A DNA stretch of 64,000 nucleotides from Pleurostoma richardsiae. Taxonomy: Eukaryota > Ascomycota > Sordariomycetes > Calosphaeriales > Pleurostomataceae. The position numbers and the translations under genes were made by a program. Position 1 is the stretch's first letter; each line of letters begins with the position of its first letter. The notes below the pieces were generated by a model. The model did not search any database. It saw only the letters and a list, made by a program, of their open reading frames with translations, and was not told the origin of the DNA. Positions 11,134 through 23,277 of the stretch are shown here, in pieces. Location of the stretch: assembly GCA_030052745.1 (NCBI GenBank), contig JANBVO010000008.1, forward strand, positions 827,200-891,199, in the 5' to 3' direction.

Positions 11134-12421
11134 ATGGAGGCTGAAAGCCGCAGCCGTCCAGATCTAAAACCAATCTGGACCGAACCGTATAGCGTGGGCG
11201 GCCATCCCAGGGCCGCCTTCCGGGCCGCCCACAGCAGTCATGTCATTTCCCCCTCACCTAGATCCCCTAAGAGTATACCGAGTCCTATGTATCCGTCCAC
11301 GACTGGATATGATCAGACCATGAGGAGGCACGAGAGGGCCCTCGTAGAGAGGCTAGAGGCAAGGAACAGAAGTGGACCGGGAGACCAAATGCCTTCGAGT
11401 CTGATGTCCCCTGGCACGGAGCAAATGGTGGCATCTCGATTTGAAAAGGTGTCAGTCAACAGCCCCCTCCGGCCTCGAACTCCAGGAGCGCCACCACCGA
11501 CCCCTGCGTCTGCATACCCTCTCGAGACCCGGAGACAGACGATTGCCGCGGAGACTCGGTCCATGCTGCTCTCTGGCGTTTCCCAGACGCAAGCCAGCAG
11601 CCTCGGCGCTATCATTGACCGTCGGCAGTCTGCTCCTGCCGAGGTCATATTGCGGCAGAGACAGAACAGTTTTCTCCTCTTTCGGGAGCAGCTTCAGGCA
11701 TGGGGACACGTCCATTTCGGCAACGCGACAAATGCAGATGTATTTGTGGCTGCCGTCTCTATGCGGCGACCAAGCGACTCGTCGTCTGATGGAGGGGAAC
11801 CCGATAAGAAGCACTCGGACCGTGTCACCATCCGTGCTCGCGTCCGGCCGCGAGACCTAGACAAGAAGCCGTTCTTGATCACCCGGGAGTTCGACCTCGA
11901 GGAGCTGCGATCCACGATTCCTCAAGGAAGACCCACCCCGACACAATCTCGAAGGCCGTCCTTGGACCTGACCGCAAGGGCTGCATTACCAAGCTCACGG
12001 CGACGGGCTACCAGCACTAGGACTGCACTTCGGTCCTCGGATCGAGTCTTGAGGTCCGCTACCAACAATAGCGGTGGCCGCCAGATCGTTCCAGGGACCA
12101 AAGAAATTCCAATCCGTAAGTCTCCCCGTGGGCTCACATACTCATCCCCACGTATTCCGATCCTCTGGGCACCACTCTGCCTTCTCTACCTACAAGCGTA
12201 ACCGTGCTAACGGTTGTACAGACTTACCATATGCTCGCTCATATCTGCCTGTTTTGGCAGCGCTGATGTTGTCGGGCCACATACAAGGGAAGGACATCAT
12301 CGATCTACCTCTGCCACATCCCGAGGTGTGGCAGAAGACTGTGGCGTATGTATACACCGGCCAGGGAGAGTTAACTGAAGCAATGAAGCAGAACATCCTG
12401 CATTTGGGCGGCAGACCGTAA
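11134..12421 (+). CDS. BTB/POZ domain protein
   Basis: Two exons, 11134-12115 and 12222-12421, with a 106-bp intron (GTAAGT ... GCTAAC ... ACAG); 393 aa. The first ~175 residues are Pro/Ser/Arg-rich and disordered. From about 179 a BTB fold begins (FREQLQAWGHVHFGNATNADVFVAA, with ADVFV as the first strand). The second exon gives its remainder: YLPVLAALMLSGHI, IDLPLPHPEVWQKTVAYVYTG, ELTEAMKQNILHLGG. Between the two halves is an Arg/Ser/Thr-rich insert of roughly 110 residues, where ordinary BTB domains have a short loop. The protein ends directly after the BTB fold, with no BACK, Kelch or zinc finger, so I infer a protein-interaction module of unknown partner. The domain is recognised; the function is not. 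Confidence 0.82.
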
Positions 12422-13340
12422 AAGAAACCAAAAAGACGGTCTGTCTTGATGCAGCTTTCCGGTAAGGGTTGGATATAGCGTGGAGCAAAATGGAGTTGGT
12501 CGGAATCCGTTGTGTTTATGCGTGCTTTCGTCTGCACTTCGCCCCCGGAGTGTTATATTTGGCCTTCTATTATCTACGAAGATTGATATGGGCGAGTAGG
12601 GACATCGCGATCTCATCTACTTGGCCTTTTACGAGTTTCATGATGCACCTATAGGTATGTAAGGAAGGTAATTAGCTCAGGAGTAATATGCACCCAGAAT
12701 GTCTCGTCTATCGCTTTCTAGCGTCTCAATCGCGAGTCACTTTATGCCATGCCCTACTTCACTTGCAGTGCAATCAATCCGCCTCTGCTCGCCTCCTGGT
12801 TTATTTACCTTTGTCCGTCCCTGGTTGCGGTGGCGCGTCCCCAATCAAGTGTGTCGGAGCGTCCCGGGCAGTCCCGTCCGGCCAAACCTTAACACCGTGA
12901 AGGTACCTCTAGACAACAACTCTGTCTGCATCAACCTCAGCCAGTCAGTCGCTCTAGCAGACAAAAAGCGAGAGCTGGGGAGAGAACATGGATATCCGTG
13001 CTACGGAACACTCGCTCCTTACTTTTGGCAGCTCTGGCGGCCTAAGGTAGGACGAGGCAAATATCTTTTTTGAGTTCCAGTTCCACGCGGCAACGGGAAA
13101 CAGCATTACCCGCGAGACCTTCCGTGAGTCAACAAGTCCGCATCCGCCCTTTCCGATGGAGCGGCTATATCAACCTCGAATTCCCGCAAGGTATGTCCGC
13201 AACGTCGCAGTCTGCCAAGAACTATCATCGGCAACATCCTGCCAATCTACATCCTTTTGGAGGACGCTTTGCCCACCCGTCTCTCTTCCACAGCAAGTTG
13301 TCCCGTCGCTGACAGCGTCACCACGAAGGCCACCGGCGCG
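12422..13340. other. Intergenic, BTB gene to P-loop NTPase gene
   Basis: This is about 0.9 kb between two plus-strand genes. It has no coding pattern I trust. One more AGGTACCT motif lies near 12900-12909. The open frame of the next gene extends upstream to 13257 with a non-homologous looking N-terminus. Confidence 0.6.
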
Positions 13341-13997
13341 ATGCACAAGGCGCCGGTGATCTGGATCAACGGGTGGCCGGGCGTCGGCAAGAACACCGTC
13401 GCCGAGTGCCTGGGCCTGCTGCTCGGCAATGACAAGGCGACAATAGTCGACGACCAGTACCTCAACCAGACGACCCTGCCGCCTCACCACAGCCACCCGG
13501 ACTACGAGCAGGCGCACAGCGAGGCGCGCGAGGCCGCCCTGGCCAAGTTCGTCGAGGACCGCCGCAGCCTCTCGCGTGTCGCCATCTTCAGCGAGTGCCA
13601 GCCCGACACGCCGGAGGGTAAGGCCGTGGCGCACGAGTACGAGGTGGCCGCGAGGCGGGCCGGCCGGCTGCTGATCCCCGTGTACCTGACGTGCTCGGTC
13701 GAGGAGAACAACCGGCGGCTGCAGACCCTGGAGCGCAAGGTCAGCCAGAGGGACAAGATCCGCAGCCCCGTCGAGGCCCACGGCGTCCGGGCGCAGGGCG
13801 GCGGCGCGCTGTTCGTCTTCCCGGGCAGGCCGGGCCTGACGCTCGACGTCACGAAGGTGGCGCCGCACGAGACTGCCGTGCAGATACTGACATTCATGCA
13901 CGACCTGATCGCACAGAGGGAGGGGGAGCTCGCGGCCGCGGAGGCCACGCCGGTCGATGGCCAGGAGCCAGACTGGCCACGGCTTGGTGCAACTTGA
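13341..13997 (+). CDS. Small P-loop NTPase (AAA/adenylate-kinase-like, GVGKxT type)
   Basis: Single exon, 218 aa. It opens VIWINGWPGVGKNTVAE, a Walker A loop (residues 11-19, Lys17), followed by a kinase-like core: VDDQYL (position of the acceptor or Walker B-like strand), VAIFSECQPDTPEGKAVAHEYE, and LIPVYLTCSVEENNRRLQTLERK, the helical lid typical of nucleoside/gluconate/chloramphenicol-phosphotransferase-like folds. Canonical Walker A has Ser or Thr straight after GK; here it is Asn followed by Thr. I recall related microbial proteins with GVGKLT, so this may be a family trait. The ATG at 13341 was chosen because homology-like sequence starts there; an in-frame ATG at 13257 would add 28 residues. 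Substrate unknown; probably phosphorylates a small molecule or is an ATPase of unknown role. Confidence 0.78.
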   Translation: MHKAPVIWINGWPGVGKNTVAECLGLLLGNDKATIVDDQYLNQTTLPPHHSHPDYEQAHSEAREAALAKFVEDRRSLSRVAIFSECQPDTPEGKAVAHEYEVAARRAGRLLIPVYLTCSVEENNRRLQTLERKVSQRDKIRSPVEAHGVRAQGGGALFVFPGRPGLTLDVTKVAPHETAVQILTFMHDLIAQREGELAAAEATPVDGQEPDWPRLGAT

Positions 13998-14749
13998 GAG
14001 GACAGAAGCAGGAAGTTTCACGCTCTGCTAATAATCGCTGAGACCCTCAACCACTGTACAACGTCAGCCTTTCTGATTAAGAGGCATCATCATCTGGGCA
14101 GTCTGCAACGGGGCTAGCCCTCTGTAACGGCAAGACGCTTGTCTTGCCGTCCACGCACCGTCCCTCCGCGAAAGAGCAGACTGGAACACAGCATTGCCCT
14201 CGCCGGCTGTCTGTCAGACGACGAGTCACAGTCCGCGCGATATTGATGGCCACAATCATGCGGCGGTAGTTAGAGAAGGGCACAGGACAAGGGGAGAGGC
14301 AACAGAGGCAATTGCTCCCTGTCTCCTGCACAGAGTCTGGACCGTCGAACACATGCCGCACTGTAGCTGCTGGCGTTGCCGATTAGGTTGACTTGCTAAG
14401 GACGGAGTCACAGTCGCACAACCAATGGCAGATCGGGTCAGACGGTCGCGCAGGAGGTGTCATCATTGCTAGCTTATATCCATCGATATCTCCATTTAGA
14501 TACCTTAGATTCTAGGGAGAGCTAGGTCTTGAGACGGTGCCCAGGAGACGGAACAGAAGTGAAAAGAATTACGCTCGCATCCCCGGAGGCACTTGTCTTG
14601 GATCAATGTCCTCATTGCGTGACTTGTTGGCCAAAGATCTGACATGTCTTTTCACATCACGCAGCTTGCAGCTGAGAGTTGGGTTATGTCTGCCTCCTTT
14701 TATTAAGTCCACTGCATGGCAGCACACCCACTTCCCGTCTTAGTCGGCC

Positions 14750-14767
14750 GTGTGTGTGTGTGTGTGT
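14750..14767. repeat. (GT)9 microsatellite
   Basis: Nine perfect GT dinucleotides in an intergenic region. Confidence 0.95.
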
Positions 14768-15239
14768 CCCTCCAAACGCCTTTCGCGGTTATTACACGGT
14801 AGTATGTCTCCCACAACCCATATGATGATGATGCATTCCTACCCTCACAGGAATACGAACTTTTCACTCGCGCAACCGACGCCACCTGCGTGATGGATGT
14901 CGGCACTGGACGAGCCCAAGATGTTGAGATGACTCGCCCGTGATGCCCAAGACGGGCAGCCCTCCCTCCAGCCCCTCCAGTTCCAGGCCTCTTCGACCGC
15001 GCCTCTTGGCATCGCCCGATCGACAGCGGCCAAACGGACTATGACTATCTGCAGGAAGTAGCGGCCAACGCATGCAAGCAATTCTGCATGATGTACGCTC
15101 AGACTCGCCGGCTCGCACACACTCACACACTCATACACGCCCACACTGTTGTGGCACCTGGCTCCTCCTCCTGCCAGCACTGTCTAGGCGTGGGATGTGT
15201 GAATAGTTGGGTTAGGTACTCCCTCCGTATGTTCTATGT

Positions 15240-15288
15240 ACTCCGTACTCCGTACTCCGTAAGCTGCCCCCCCCCCCCCCCCCCCCCC
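15240..15288. repeat. ACTCCGT tandem repeat followed by a C22 homopolymer
   Basis: Three perfect copies of the 7-mer ACTCCGT (15240-15260) are followed six bases later by 22 consecutive cytosines (15267-15288). The 7-mer overlaps the GTACTCCGTA motif that recurs elsewhere in the window. The exact homopolymer length is at risk of sequencing error. Confidence 0.9.
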
Positions 15289-16396
15289 TTCTGCTGCAGG
15301 CTCCATGACGCCGCCTGCCTGCCGTCTTCGGTCTTTCTCTGGTGGCATCTCACGGAACGCCGGCCGAAGCATGGAGGGGCCGATGGGGAGGTTGGGCCGA
15401 CCAGGGCAGATCTTCCGCCCGCAAAGCATACCCGACTACGACGGTGCCTTCTCGGCCCTGGCGGCCGATCGAAATCTCTCCAGCATCACGAGATTTGCTG
15501 CCTACCTGTGCTCTGACCTCATTGCAGCTCGGACCACGGTGGCGGGCGGGCGGAGGCGGCGATCTGGAATCTAGATTGTGCCGCTGAAGAAAACGCCCCT
15601 GCCGCGAGCCTCTCTGCAAGGGAGTTCCCGAGAAGAAGCAAGGAGGGCATTTTCCCAGACAAAGAAAGCAGACAAACGTGGCTGTTGCCGATCCTGATTC
15701 AGCCACGTCAGGGATCATAGCGGAACCTTGTTCTCCATCACTGCACTTCGTGGGAGAGCTTCTATGCGGTTCTTGTCCCTTGCTGGAGGCCAGACGAGGA
15801 CGAACGGAGACGTCGAGACTCTGGGATGAAGGTATGAAGACCACGACCTCTTTCCGGTTGCAGACGGCGTGTCCTCCTCTCACAGGTAGTCATTAGCGAT
15901 CGACTCGGCGCTTGGCCGGAGGGACCAAGCCCCGGCTGGCTGCAGAATGAATGCAAAGAATGAATGCAGCCATCGCCCGTCTCCACACTGCATCCACCAA
16001 CGCCGGCATCGTCAAAAAGGCCAGAAACGAAGTGCATTTGGTGATCCGGGCTCGCGCGAAGGGCCGAGCTATAGACACTTCCTCGACGCTCATTCGTCTT
16101 CATACGCAAGTGCATGCATAAGATGAGCAATTCTCGCCCTTCGCTACCTGCGAGTTGAAGAGTCTCCTACAGTGTCAATACTGTAAGTGCGAAAGGTACT
16201 GCAGGGACTGGCAGATACAAACAACGAAGCTGCAGATGGAGAGAGAGACCTGCACCTCCTCCGTCTCTTCTCCACTCTCCCGCCTTCCTTGCCTTGCCAT
16301 TTTTGCTTTTTCCCGCATGTAATCGCTCGTTTTGCCTTTTCCGTTGGCCGCCGCCAGCGGAGCCGTCTCGTCCCTGCATATTGTGATCTATCACTC

Positions 16397-16423
16397 CGAA
16401 ACTCTCTTCAAAAGAGAGTTTCG
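16397..16423. repeat. Perfect 12-bp hairpin
   Basis: CGAAACTCTCTT is followed after a 3-base loop (CAA) by its exact reverse complement. No gene is assigned at this position; it could be a structured RNA element or a chance palindrome. Confidence 0.75.
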
Positions 16424-17679
16424 AACCGCCGCTATCGCGCGGACGGAAGCAGTACCGCACTCTTTCGACTTGTGGAGCGATCGAACCGCGACGCAACTCC
16501 TCTCAGGGACCGTCTTGCTAATCAAAGTCCCTCATTGCTGCAAAAGCGGCGCGCCAGGGCGCCGTCCTTGCCGCCGCTCTCTCGCCATTCCGCTCCGCAA
16601 TGGCCTGTTTGCAGAGTCCCTTGCTGTTTAGCTACGCAACTGCGCTACACTAGAAACCTCCCCCGCTCGATGCCCGCAACGAGTTCCACAAACGGCTGGG
16701 CCCAGCTGGAGCTACAGCAGCCGGCGCCAGCTAAAGGCTCCATCGCCGCTTGATAGCCTGTGAATCAGAGCAGTTTCGCCGCTGACGGCAGAGCATAACA
16801 GAAGCGGCACAACTCAGACATCGCGAGACATGCTGCAGGAATGGATACTGAGCTCGACGAAGAGGACAAGGTGGTCTCAGACCCTGCACTCTGTTGGTAC
16901 TATGCGCACCGATGCCCCTCTCCAGCGGAGATCGCACTCCACAAAGTTGTCAATCCTGAGTCGAGCCGAGTTGCTGATAACTGACTGGTCTCTTCACATT
17001 CTTTCTCAGTTCTCACACTTCCCGGCCCCTTAACGCCCCTCCCTTATTACCTCAGCTGAGTAGAGCTCGTGATATCCCGACCAACCTGAACAGCCGAGCC
17101 GGCTTTGCGAAGAGGCCGGACGGCGCTGCTACTGGCCGGATCGCAGACCTGTGACTTGAGCTTCATGTGGGCTACCCGCCAGCTGAGCCCCGTAGCGCGA
17201 CTCTGGCACCGTCGCACCCCTCCTCCTCCTTTCCCTATACTCCTCGGTGATCAGGCGAGAGGAGGAGGGCGATATCGTCAGCTGCCGATGTCATCATGGC
17301 CTCCGAAGGTGGTTACTTGGAGGGGGAAGGAGGTCGGTCATCCTCGACCAGACTGGTATATCTGCACACCACCCCGGCCTCGAGCTTAGCCGGTCTAAGG
17401 TAGGCAGGCGAGCTTGGTTCATTTCGTTTGCGGGCTCGATTCGAAGAAGAGGAGAAAAGGGCACTACTACGCCTCGCAGTAGTGCTTGGACCCCACCCTT
17501 TTCTCAGCACAGCCTGCCGCCTTCGCGCTCCATTCATGCAGGTCCCTCAGGAAGAGGTTAAGCGCAGGGCAGGGGAGGGGGCAGGGATGGTTTGACGACG
17601 GACGGATAGAGGGGTGGAAGCTGCGTTTCGGGACGAGTTCGGGGCGTGAGATCCCGGACGCACCGGATTACTTACATAT

Positions 17680-17695
17680 AGAGAGAGAGAGAGAG
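17680..17695. repeat. (AG)8 microsatellite
   Basis: Eight perfect AG dinucleotides in an intergenic region. Confidence 0.9.
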
Positions 17696-20333
17696 TAAGA
17701 GGGGCTGTTGTTCTCCAGCTTGTCCGCATGCTCCCTGGCCGGTTGCTCTGTCCTTGGAGTAGAAGACAAAGAGCGCTTCCGGCACACGCATTTGTAGACG
17801 GGCAACGAGCCGAGCGTGCGGGGGGGAATCTCAACATGTTGATATCAAGATCTTGGCGATCAACTACTCCAAACTCACTAACTCATCAGGGTTGATCACG
17901 AAGCCCCGGCTCGGATCTTCAGCAACACACACTTCCAAGCTCACCCCCCAGCTAGTGCCGCCCTTCTTCCTTGTACCTACATTGTAGACGTCGCATCGCT
18001 ATAATAGTTATCGCGCGGAGCGTGGCCCCCTCATTAACGGATACTTCGCTCGCCTTCAAGTGAGGGGGAGAGGGTGGGCTTGTTTGTGGATTCAAGAGAG
18101 AGACATTTCGCTAGAGGCTCCAAGTCTGGTTTCCCAAAAGAGCCTCTCGCAGCAGCGTCGGGGCCACTCCATGGCCACTATCTTACGTGATTCCTTTCGC
18201 CTTTTTTCCCACCCAGCCGACACGCAGGCAGAGGCGAGGCCGGTATCTCATGATGGAGAAAAACTCGCAGTTTCCTGGCAGTTGTGCATGGACGCGATTC
18301 GCTCGTGGCCACTCTCCACAATGCCGGCGGTTGGTGGGTTGCGGTTCGTATAGCTGCAGGTAAGGTTTTTTTTCCTTCTTCTCTCTCATCGAGCCTCTTA
18401 AACTTCGGAGCATTACTCCTCGATGTGGTGGATGGATGCAGGGTTTCGCAGGAGCAGAATTGGATGGTGTGAGAGCCGCAGTTGATCTGGATGCGGAACG
18501 AGGGGGACCTTCGCGCAGCTGAGGGGGGATTAGGTTACCCGGAAGACCTTGGGATTCGCCAATGGCTTGACCTCGCCGCTCTGGATCGGGTCAATCTTGC
18601 ATGCTGGGAGGGGGCCAATGTGAAGAGCCGTTGGCTGCTTTTGGTTCGGATTGCCCTATTACGCAGTTGGTCCGATATGATCAGCCTGGAGGGGGAATTG
18701 CGAACCTCAGCCTTCCTTCAGCGGCACTAAGTGATGCGAGCAAGACGTCTAAGCAGTGGTCATACGCAACTAGGCAAAGGGCGAGATCGTGCATCATGGT
18801 GTCGTGCTTGTAAATAGTGTCGTGTGAGCGCGATCTCCATCCATCCATCCTTGTGTGAAGGGGCCCTCCCAGTAGGAGGCTGGGGGGTGGATGTAAAGTT
18901 GCTCGGCTACCTACAGGGTACATCGACCGGCCCTGTTCACAACCTTGGAGATACTCCGGATATGAGGACGGCAACCACTACTGCTTCTAGTCTGAACTAC
19001 TGTATCTAACGAGCCGCTCTCTGCGGGGTCACCGATGTGGTGGGGACGTCATCTTATGGCCGACCCGTGTTGTGCTTGCGGCTTGCGCCTCCATGTTCGC
19101 GAGGTTCATGGGCTTCTGGCCGGGCGTGCAGTTCCATCCGGCATAGCTCCGTACGTGGAAATGTTTGGTGTTCGGCGGCGAGCCGATGATGGTTGCAGTT
19201 CCGGACGCCGCTGGCAAAGAAACACTCCCGAGACATCTTTCCCAGACGAAACGAGTGGTGGCGTCAACAGGCATGGCCACCGTTTCCCCTCATGCTGTGT
19301 AACCGATCTGCCTCCGTAGACTCCGACTGGCAGAGAGGAGGGCCTGGGGGCGGTCATCAATCTGCGATCGATGCCGTGCATTGGTGGCACAATAGCAATC
19401 CGGCGAAAGCTACCGGGGCTAGGATGCGTGTTATCGCTTACATGTGCCAGGAACCCAGTTTCCACGATCTTATGCAGTCGGCCGGATCTGGGTGGCTGGA
19501 CTGAAACGGGCGAGGCTCATCTGCACTGAGACGTCACCAATATCTCTGAGAAACTGGGGATGCCGGTCGAGGACAGAACAGCCTAGTGCCGAAGAGAATC
19601 TAATTCGGTCTGGGGGGAAAGAAATCTACCGTTTTCTCTCACGTCTCCTCCATCCTCACCAGTTTTCTTCCCGTGTCTCTCGGCCGAGCCGAGAGGAAGT
19701 TTTTCCCTTTTCCCGCAGCCTCCCTTCCTCAACCATCCCTCCGTGGTCTATCTGGCGGGCTCTTCCCTAGAGCTCCCGCCTATGGGTGGCGCCGTCTATC
19801 CCGGTGAACGGTTCCCCGGCTTCGAGACCACGCAGCTGTCCCGCGTGTCTCGAGCCCGAATCATAAGCCATACGTACAAAGCCATGTCCCGTGCCAAAAG
19901 CCAGAAGATGCCTCTCTGTGCCGTCAAGAGAAGAGAACCCTTTTTCGTAGAGGACCCCTTTTTATAGCACAATTCCGCCAATTTTTTTGATGTCCCCTCC
20001 CTCCCATGGTCGAAGCGAATTCCTCGTGAGCGACCTGTCCTCGCGGGACCGGTCGATGCCAAATGCCAAGCTTCCAAGCCAAAGCAAGTTTCGTTCCGTA
20101 GAAATAACCATTACTGGGGCCGAGTCCTGTTTGACCTCGACCCCGGATGCTCATGTCCGTCGTGAAGTGTAATAGTAAAAAGGACACGCAATAAAGGGGG
20201 GATCAACTCCGAGATGTTGCAAAATCCCAACGCTTCGTGGTAGGTGTCGTGATTAAGGAGCAGCCGCCAGGAGATGAGCAGAGTCGCTCATGCCGGTGCT
20301 GAATTTGAGAGGTCCTCTCCTCCCCATTCGTCA

Positions 20334-22120
20334 TTAGTGCCAGCTCTTCTCCGACTCGGAAGTCCACAGCATGGGCTTCTCGTCGAACTTGGTCGGAGCG
20401 GTCTTGCGGCGGTCCGCCGAGAACCGCACCAGCTCGACCTTCGGTCCGTCGGGCGTGGTCATGCTAGCGCTCCGCTGTGGGCGCGTGAGACGCTGCTTAT
20501 CGTCCTTGTCACCGTCCGCTCGGCTGCCCCAGGACGTCTGCAGTGGATTAGGGTCAGCAGAAATCCTACAAAGACAAGTGATCATTCAGGGCTGAGACAT
20601 ACCACCCTAAGCGTAAAGAGAGCGTGGAGTTTGATGAAGCCATGTAACCAGCCGAAGAGGATGGACACTGGCAGAAACATGATGTCGCTTGGGTTTCGCA
20701 GGAACAATCCCATAAGCTTCACCGTCTTGGTAAAAGCGAACATGAAGATGAATTGAGCCCAGAATGCATAGCGGCGGTACTCTGGGTCCCAGTTGGCAGT
20801 TGCCCACCAGAGAGAGGCCAGCAGGAGCGGATCGGTGAGGAACGCCAGAGACGTGAAAGTAGTTAGGTGCAGGGCATACGTGCACCACGGTTGCTGGCTG
20901 AAGAATATGTCAGCATGGCAGGATCTTGCAAAGCAGCATTCTTGTGGAGCATGCTGGATTTGCACGCGGTCAGCGGCCAAGTAGCCGCTTGCCGGTCAGA
21001 CAGGGGGGTGTGAGATTGCTTACCGCCAGATGTACTTCTCCGTGCAGAGACTCGTCCAGTTGCTTCTCCAGTTGCTACGAGCCCAGCGAGAACACTGGTA
21101 CAAGAATTTCATCCCATTCTCCAATGTTGTCTCGATCTCGCATTCCCGCTCGTACTGGATCCATGTCTTCCACTGGTGGCTCACGAGCCAGCGAGTGACG
21201 AAGTTGTCGTCGTCGGCATTGAGAATGTATCGGCCCCATCGCTCGCTCTGGAACCCGTCCAAGAACTCGGCGCTCTGCAGAATCTCCGAACGATACGCAC
21301 CCGTACGTCCAGACATGCAGGAGGTGCCGCCGTCCATGTTGTGAGTCGCCGAGATTTCAAAGTTGCGTCTCTCGATGTAAGCGGCGCCAAGCCAGTTGAA
21401 GACGCGGGTCATCCACGGGCCATCCCACACGCGCCGCACTCTCTGGCACGTGCCGACGCCTCCGATACGGTCGTCCTCGAAGGGCGCCAAGATCCAAGGC
21501 AAGAGGGTGCTCGGCCACGTAACGTCGTCATCTGCCAAGATGGTGATTTCGGTGAGCACCTTGGGCAAGGCCTCGCAGACCTGCAGGCGTTTGTTTGCAA
21601 TCGAAGTGCTGAGGACACGAATCCGGGGGAAGTTGAGAGAGTCGGCAAGTTTTTTCAGTCCCGCCTCTTTTGCCGATGTGGTGACGAGAATAAGCTCGTA
21701 GGGGTCGCACGCGAGGATGCTCTCAAGAGAGGGCCGGAGCTCCTCAAAGACATTATGTATGGTGGGAAGCACCACGGTGACGTCCCTGCACGTGTACTTC
21801 GGGTTACTCGAGATCGGCTTTGATTTATATCGCCAGTGGGATACAGAATGCACGAGGAGCCGCAGGTATCTCCAGGTCCTGTTTTTCGGTTAGTCTTGAC
21901 GCAGACGCGCGCCGAAGGTCGAGTTCCCGGCCGGATACTTGTTGCCATACCAGAGAATGCAGAAGAGATACGCCCAGAATTTCGCCGACTGCAGAATGTC
22001 AAGACGTGAAGCAATGATATAGGCCAGTTTTGCCATGCTAATCTGAGGAGCGTGGTAGGCCTGAGGGGCCGGGAAGGCCACATCAGTCTGGTTCGCCCTT
22101 TCGCTCTCCATGGTCACCAT
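20334..22120 (-). CDS. Membrane glycosyltransferase, family 2 (fungal GT2 type)
   Basis: Four exons: 22120-21939, 21878-21024, 20897-20603, 20537-20334; introns of 60, 126 and 65 bp, all GT/AG; 451 aa. The N-terminus has a hydrophobic segment (FWAYLFCILWYG). The GT-A catalytic domain follows: VTVVLPT (residues 93-99), the ILADDD metal/donor site (177-179), GGTSCMSGRTGAYRS, NADDDN (283-285) and the processive-enzyme motif QCSRW (322-326). Exon 3 encodes at least three transmembrane helices, and the last exon is a polar tail ending WTSESEKSWH. This matches the fungal type-2 glycosyltransferase described as needed for hyphal growth on solid surfaces in Zymoseptoria and Fusarium; Cps1-like polysaccharide synthases are the near alternative. 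It is inferred to extrude a surface polysaccharide at the plasma membrane; the product is not deducible. Confidence 0.9.
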
Positions 22121-23277
22121 CCTGGACGATGGTGGCAGATTGCCAAGCGACGGACCTTAAGTGGGCGATAATGGCCTGCTCGGTCGTCTGGATGCTCTTT
22201 TTTTGTCCGGCCAGGCCTGGTCGGAGAGGCCGCAGTTGTGATGGGTTGAAGATAGAGCTCAGATTGGGGGCTGAAGAAATGCTGAAAATCGAGACGAATC
22301 CCGATTCCGCAAGGCTTGGTCCTGAGAGACTCTCACACCAGGTTGATAGCTAAGCAAGACTCGAGAATCCCTGTAGACGAAAGGACAACTGATCTTTCCC
22401 CCCGGGAGCTAGGAAGAGTTTTCGCAGGTTAGATGGAAGGTTGAGCGAGGCAGCGGGTTTTCAGCCTGGCGCCAGCGGGCTCGGAGAGGAGCCAAAAGAT
22501 GGAATGACCAAAACGGCCAGTCTCATGAGGTCGACTGCTTCACCTGCAGATCAAGCAACGGTGAAAGAATGGCACGGGAGCAGAAACCGAGCAGAAGCAC
22601 GGGCTCCCAGGTGGTCTCAGAGGGAAGCACCCGGAGACGGCAGCAACGTAAGGAGGCAAGGAGTAATGTACAGAGGAGGGCAAGCAATGCCTCAAGAAAA
22701 CGAAGCCATTGTAAAGACCAATTGGTCTCCAGAACAACAATGACACAAGGAAAGGGCCAAGGGATAATGACCTCTTAGGAACCAAGGCTGGAGCGAGGGG
22801 ATGAGGAGAGGAGAGATATATAGACATGGCAGATGGATAGATACTTAGATACCACGGCAACCTCTCCCCACACCTGATAGGGCAGGCCAAGGGGACCGAC
22901 CGACCGAGACGCTTGTGGCAGACAGTGAGGAGAAGAACCCGCATGTAGAGACGAGGTGTTGCCGGCTCATGGAGCACATCGTTGCGCCGATGTAGCTAAG
23001 GTACTTAGTCTGAGACGGAGCTGTACATGCGATATACGCGCACATGTATCGAAGACTGAAGAAGCCATGCATGCAGGTGCAGGTACGTACATGTAGCTCG
23101 GCTCAAGACAAGGATAAATAGACGGAGGGAGGCGAGACGCCGCCCCCATAACCTGAGGGTTACGGTTTCAATCAAACACCTGCAGCTTTACTAGAAGGGA
23201 AAGGAACACAGCAAAGCAGGTGAGGGTCAAGAGGGCGTGTCCGCTCCCGACAGGGACTGGGGTTCGCTGGGGGGGCG

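Larger units (their letters stand above)
13998..20333. other. 6.3-kb region without a recognisable gene
   Basis: This lies between the 3' ends of the P-loop gene (+) and the GT2 gene (-). It contains (GT)9 at 14750-14767, three 7-bp ACTCCGT units at 15240-15260, a C22 tract at 15267-15288, a 12-bp hairpin at 16397-16423, (AG)8 at 17680-17695 and (CCAT)3.5 at 18837-18850. Reading frames reach 188 codons (16187-16753) but open with GTG and show no domain. I cannot tell spacer DNA from a non-coding transcript by eye. Confidence 0.55.

Noticed and set aside
13170-14021. 283-codon minus-strand frame opposite the P-loop gene
   Set aside because: Mirror of GC-rich codons; product is Arg/Val/Leu/Asp-biased with no motif, whereas the plus strand has a Walker A protein.
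16415-16500. tRNA B-box-like sequences (GGTTCGAAACT and GGTTCGATCGC, minus strand)
   Set aside because: Neither ends in CC and no A-box or cloverleaf can be drawn around them.
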